A DNA stretch of 64,000 bases, from the NCBI RefSeq assembly GCF_002506585.1, contig NZ_DAXW01000012.1, forward strand, positions 62,001 to 126,000, read 5' to 3'. A program made the position numbers and the translations under genes. The notes beneath the pieces are model-generated. The model ran no database searches and was not told the origin of the DNA. It saw nothing but the letters and a program-made list of their open reading frames with translations. The stretch comes from Methanoculleus sp. UBA430 (lineage in GTDB: Archaea; Halobacteriota; Methanomicrobia; Methanomicrobiales; Methanoculleaceae). How positions within the stretch are numbered: the stretch's first letter is position 1; each line of letters starts with the position of its first letter. Shown here piece after piece: positions 61,811-64,000 of the stretch.

Positions 61811-62337
61811 CGTAGTTCCTCTGTTACGTTTCACGAGAAGATACATTAGAATATCTCAGGTACGCCGATGTGCGGAACATTTCCGGGGACCCGGATCAGC
61901 CGCCGGCGAGAACCCTCAATGACTGAAAAGTCCTGGAGAGGCGTTTCTCAAAAGCGAGGGCGGCCGCGGCCGGGTGCCGGCGGCTGCCGGGATCAAATAT
62001 CGGCATAATTGTGCCCGGACTGCAAAATACTGGAGTGTATTCAGGATATTATTCATCAACCATTCTGCTCGATCATCCCGGGCAACGCAAAAGGCTATTG
62101 ATGATTATTGCAAATATATACAAAATTCAGCGTGATGACTCGGGTGAAGTGCGCGAATATCTGCCGTTAAAATCCTCATATGTGGCACTATTCTCGCCTG
62201 TGTTGCACCGTAGCGCTAAATTGGGGTAAATGCTCCTGCACGATGAGGCAGATCAGGGATTACGTGTGCCTGCCGCCCCCCGCACCGCTATGCAGGGGGC
62301 GCACGGTGGGACTCAAGGGACAACAACAGGTGACAAG
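61811..62337. other. Intergenic region with a GC hairpin before the helicase gene
   Basis: No gene is seen. Divergent promoters are expected. A hairpin at 62275-62300 (GCCCCC with GGGGGC, one mismatch and a 3-bp extension) lies ~40 bases before the helicase ATG. It may be a leader structure, terminator or another decayed mobile-element end. Confidence 0.45.
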
Positions 62338-64000
62338 ATGGAAACTCGGCCGGCGGGGCAGGAAGAGCATTCGGACGAGGAGATCCTCGGTCTCCTCGAC
62401 GAGAGTGTACGGGAATGGTGCATACGAGAACTGAACGGGCGGTTCACGCCGCCGCAGAGGATGGCAGTCCCCCTCATTCACGAGAGGAAGAACGTCCTCG
62501 TCTGTTCGCCGACCGGATCGGGGAAGACCCTCTCGGCATTTCTTGCGATTATTGACGACCTCTTCGTCCGGGCGCGGACCCGAAGGCTCGAGGATAGCGT
62601 CTACTGCCTCTACATATCGCCGCTCAAGTCGCTTGCAAACGACATCCATAAGAACCTCAGTCTGCCGCTCGAGGGGATCGGGGAGATCGCCCGGGAGCGC
62701 GGGGTCGAGCAGACGCCGGTCCGGCACGCCATCCGGCACGGCGACGTATCGAAGGCCGAGAAGGCGAAGATGGCGCGAAAACCCCCGCACATCCTCAACA
62801 TCACCCCCGAGACCCTCGCGATCCTCTTGAACTCCCCGAAGTTCCGCGAGAGCCTCAGGACGGTCCGGTGGGTCGTCGTCGACGAGATCCACTCCCTTGC
62901 AGGCTCGAAGCGCGGTGTCCACCTCTCGGTGAGCCTGGAACGCCTGGAGAGACTGGTGAAGGAGGCCGGCGGCGGGTTTACCCGGATCGGGTGCTCGGCG
63001 ACGATCGAGCCTCTCAACGAGGTCGGTCGGTTCCTCGTCGGCGCCGGGCGCGAGGTCGAGATCGTGGATACCCGGTTCGCGCGGGAGTTCGACCTCGCGC
63101 TCCTCTGCCCGGTTCCCGACCTGATCGAGACGACGCCCGAAGACCTCTCGCGGCACCTCTACGCGACGATCCACCACCATATCCAGGCCCACAACAACAC
63201 CCTCGTCTTCACGAATACCAGAAACGGCGCCGAGCGGATCCTCCACAACCTCCGGGTCCGCTACCCGGAATGCTACACCGAGGAGAACACCGGGTGCCAC
63301 CACGGCTCGATGGGGACGGAAGGGAGGCTCCTCGTCGAGGAGCGGCTCAAGGCCGGGGAGGTGAAGGTGGTGACGACCTCGACGTCGCTCGAACTCGGGG
63401 TCGATATGCCCCACGTCGACCTCGTCCTCCAGGTCGGGTCCCCGAAGTCCGTGGCAGCGCTCCTCCAGCGGGTCGGGCGGGCCGGGCACCGCCTCGGCGA
63501 GGTGGTGAAAGGGCGGATCGTCGTCCTCGACCGTGACGAGCTCGTGGAGTGCGCGGTGATGCTCAAGGAGGGGCAGGATGGGTTCGTGGACCGGATCCAC
63601 ATACCGGAGAACTGCCTCGACGTCCTTGCCCAGCACGTCTTCGGGATGGCCCTCGAGGGGGAGCAGCAGATCGACGGGATGCTTGCGGTCATCCGCCGGT
63701 CCCACTGCTACCGTAACCTCGAAGAGGAAGACCTCATGAGCGTCGTCCGCTACCTCGCCGGGGAGTATGCGGGGCTCGAGGAGCGGCACATCTACGCCAA
63801 GATCTGGCACGACCCGGCAACCGGGACGATCGTAAAGCGGGGGAGGAACGCCCGGATGATCTACTTCTTAAACTCCGGGACCATTCCGGACGAGTTCTCC
63901 TGCGACGTCCTCACCCGGGACGGGGTCTTTACCGGGACCCTGGACGAGAAGTATCTCGAACGGATGAACAAGGGCGACGTCTTCGTCCTCGGAGGGCGGC
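62338..64000 (+). CDS. lhr: Lhr-type DEAD/DEAH helicase, N-terminal part
   Basis: The first ~554 residues of a large superfamily 2 helicase. Motifs are CSPTGSGKT (Walker A), VVVDEIHSL (DEIH box), GCSATI (motif III), TSTSLELGVDMPHVDLVLQVG and QRVGRAGHR (motifs V and VI). The architecture fits Lhr, an ATP-dependent repair helicase of archaea. ATG at 62338 is supported by GGTGA seven bases upstream. The gene runs past the window end. Confidence 0.88.
   Translation, partial: METRPAGQEEHSDEEILGLLDESVREWCIRELNGRFTPPQRMAVPLIHERKNVLVCSPTGSGKTLSAFLAIIDDLFVRARTRRLEDSVYCLYISPLKSLANDIHKNLSLPLEGIGEIARERGVEQTPVRHAIRHGDVSKAEKAKMARKPPHILNITPETLAILLNSPKFRESLRTVRWVVVDEIHSLAGSKRGVHLSVSLERLERLVKEAGGGFTRIGCSATIEPLNEVGRFLVGAGREVEIVDTRFAREFDLALLCPVPDLIETTPEDLSRHLYATIHHHIQAHNNTLVFTNTRNGAERILHNLRVRYPECYTEENTGCHHGSMGTEGRLLVEERLKAGEVKVVTTSTSLELGVDMPHVDLVLQVGSPKSVAALLQRVGRAGHRLGEVVKGRIVVLDRDELVECAVMLKEGQDGFVDRIHIPENCLDVLAQHVFGMALEGEQQIDGMLAVIRRSHCYRNLEEEDLMSVVRYLAGEYAGLEERHIYAKIWHDPATGTIVKRGRNARMIYFLNSGTIPDEFSCDVLTRDGVFTGTLDEKYLERMNKGDVFVLGGR

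Overview
The window (64 kb, GC-rich) comes from an archaeon and most resembles a hydrogenotrophic methanogen of the Methanomicrobiales, close to Methanoculleus. The reasons are F420-linked enzymes (two F420H2:NADP oxidoreductases and a luciferase-type F420 oxidoreductase), HypD, archaeal TATA-box promoters with GGTGA-type ribosome binding sites or leaderless starts, tRNAs with archaeal features, 6-phospho-3-hexuloisomerase, an M42 peptidase and an Lhr-type helicase. The taxonomic call rests on gene content and remembered family distributions, not on a database search.

Layout. 1-1.4 kb: end of pgk overlapping an ATP-type phosphofructokinase. 1.5-9.1 kb: a minus-strand alcohol-oxidation locus (two zinc alcohol dehydrogenases, two SDR dehydrogenases, fno, and a PAS/HTH regulator), followed by a second, almost identical fno next to a decayed SDR remnant. 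9.9-13.6 kb: a flavin-binding protein, an alpha-toroid-like protein, an F420 oxidoreductase and an ABC ATPase. 13.7-17.5 kb: a six-gene, translationally coupled operon of small membrane proteins sharing a GWCP motif, headed by an HTH protein whose promoter carries a perfect inverted repeat. 17.7-28.5 kb: DUF169 protein, secreted hydrolases, a four-PAS histidine kinase, a cation/proton antiporter and an AI-2E-type permease. 28.5-33.4 kb: cupin, short ferritin-like protein, a DUF1538 membrane protein with a tandem P-II partner, FKBP isomerase, a HepT/MntA pair and tRNA-Thr. 33.4-44.9 kb: epimerase, radical SAM protein, hypD, tRNA-Arg, a third alcohol dehydrogenase, cell-surface proteins, an intact and a truncated PhzF gene, and a sodium:solute symporter with a 42-residue accessory protein. 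45-49.2 kb: a degraded defence-like island (SbcD-like fragment, truncated HsdM, Fic protein, an array of four palindromes, a nucleotidyltransferase with a lost GS motif). 49.3-55.6 kb: AddA/AddB-type helicase-nuclease. 55.7-64 kb: ADP-ribosylglycohydrolase with an HD protein, Gdx exporter, ferredoxin, a DUF421 protein broken by an amber codon, M42 peptidase, aminotransferase, phi and the start of an Lhr-type helicase.

How it may work together. The alcohol dehydrogenases at 5.0-6.1 and 38.0-39.0 kb have the secondary-alcohol dehydrogenase fold with NADP-type binding residues. With fno they would pass electrons from alcohol to NADPH to F420H2 for methanogenesis, as known for alcohol-using Methanomicrobiales. 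The most promising undescribed items are the GWCP membrane operon with its operator-like repeat, the palindrome array behind the Fic gene, and the two fno copies that differ only at silent sites beside clearly diverged flanks.
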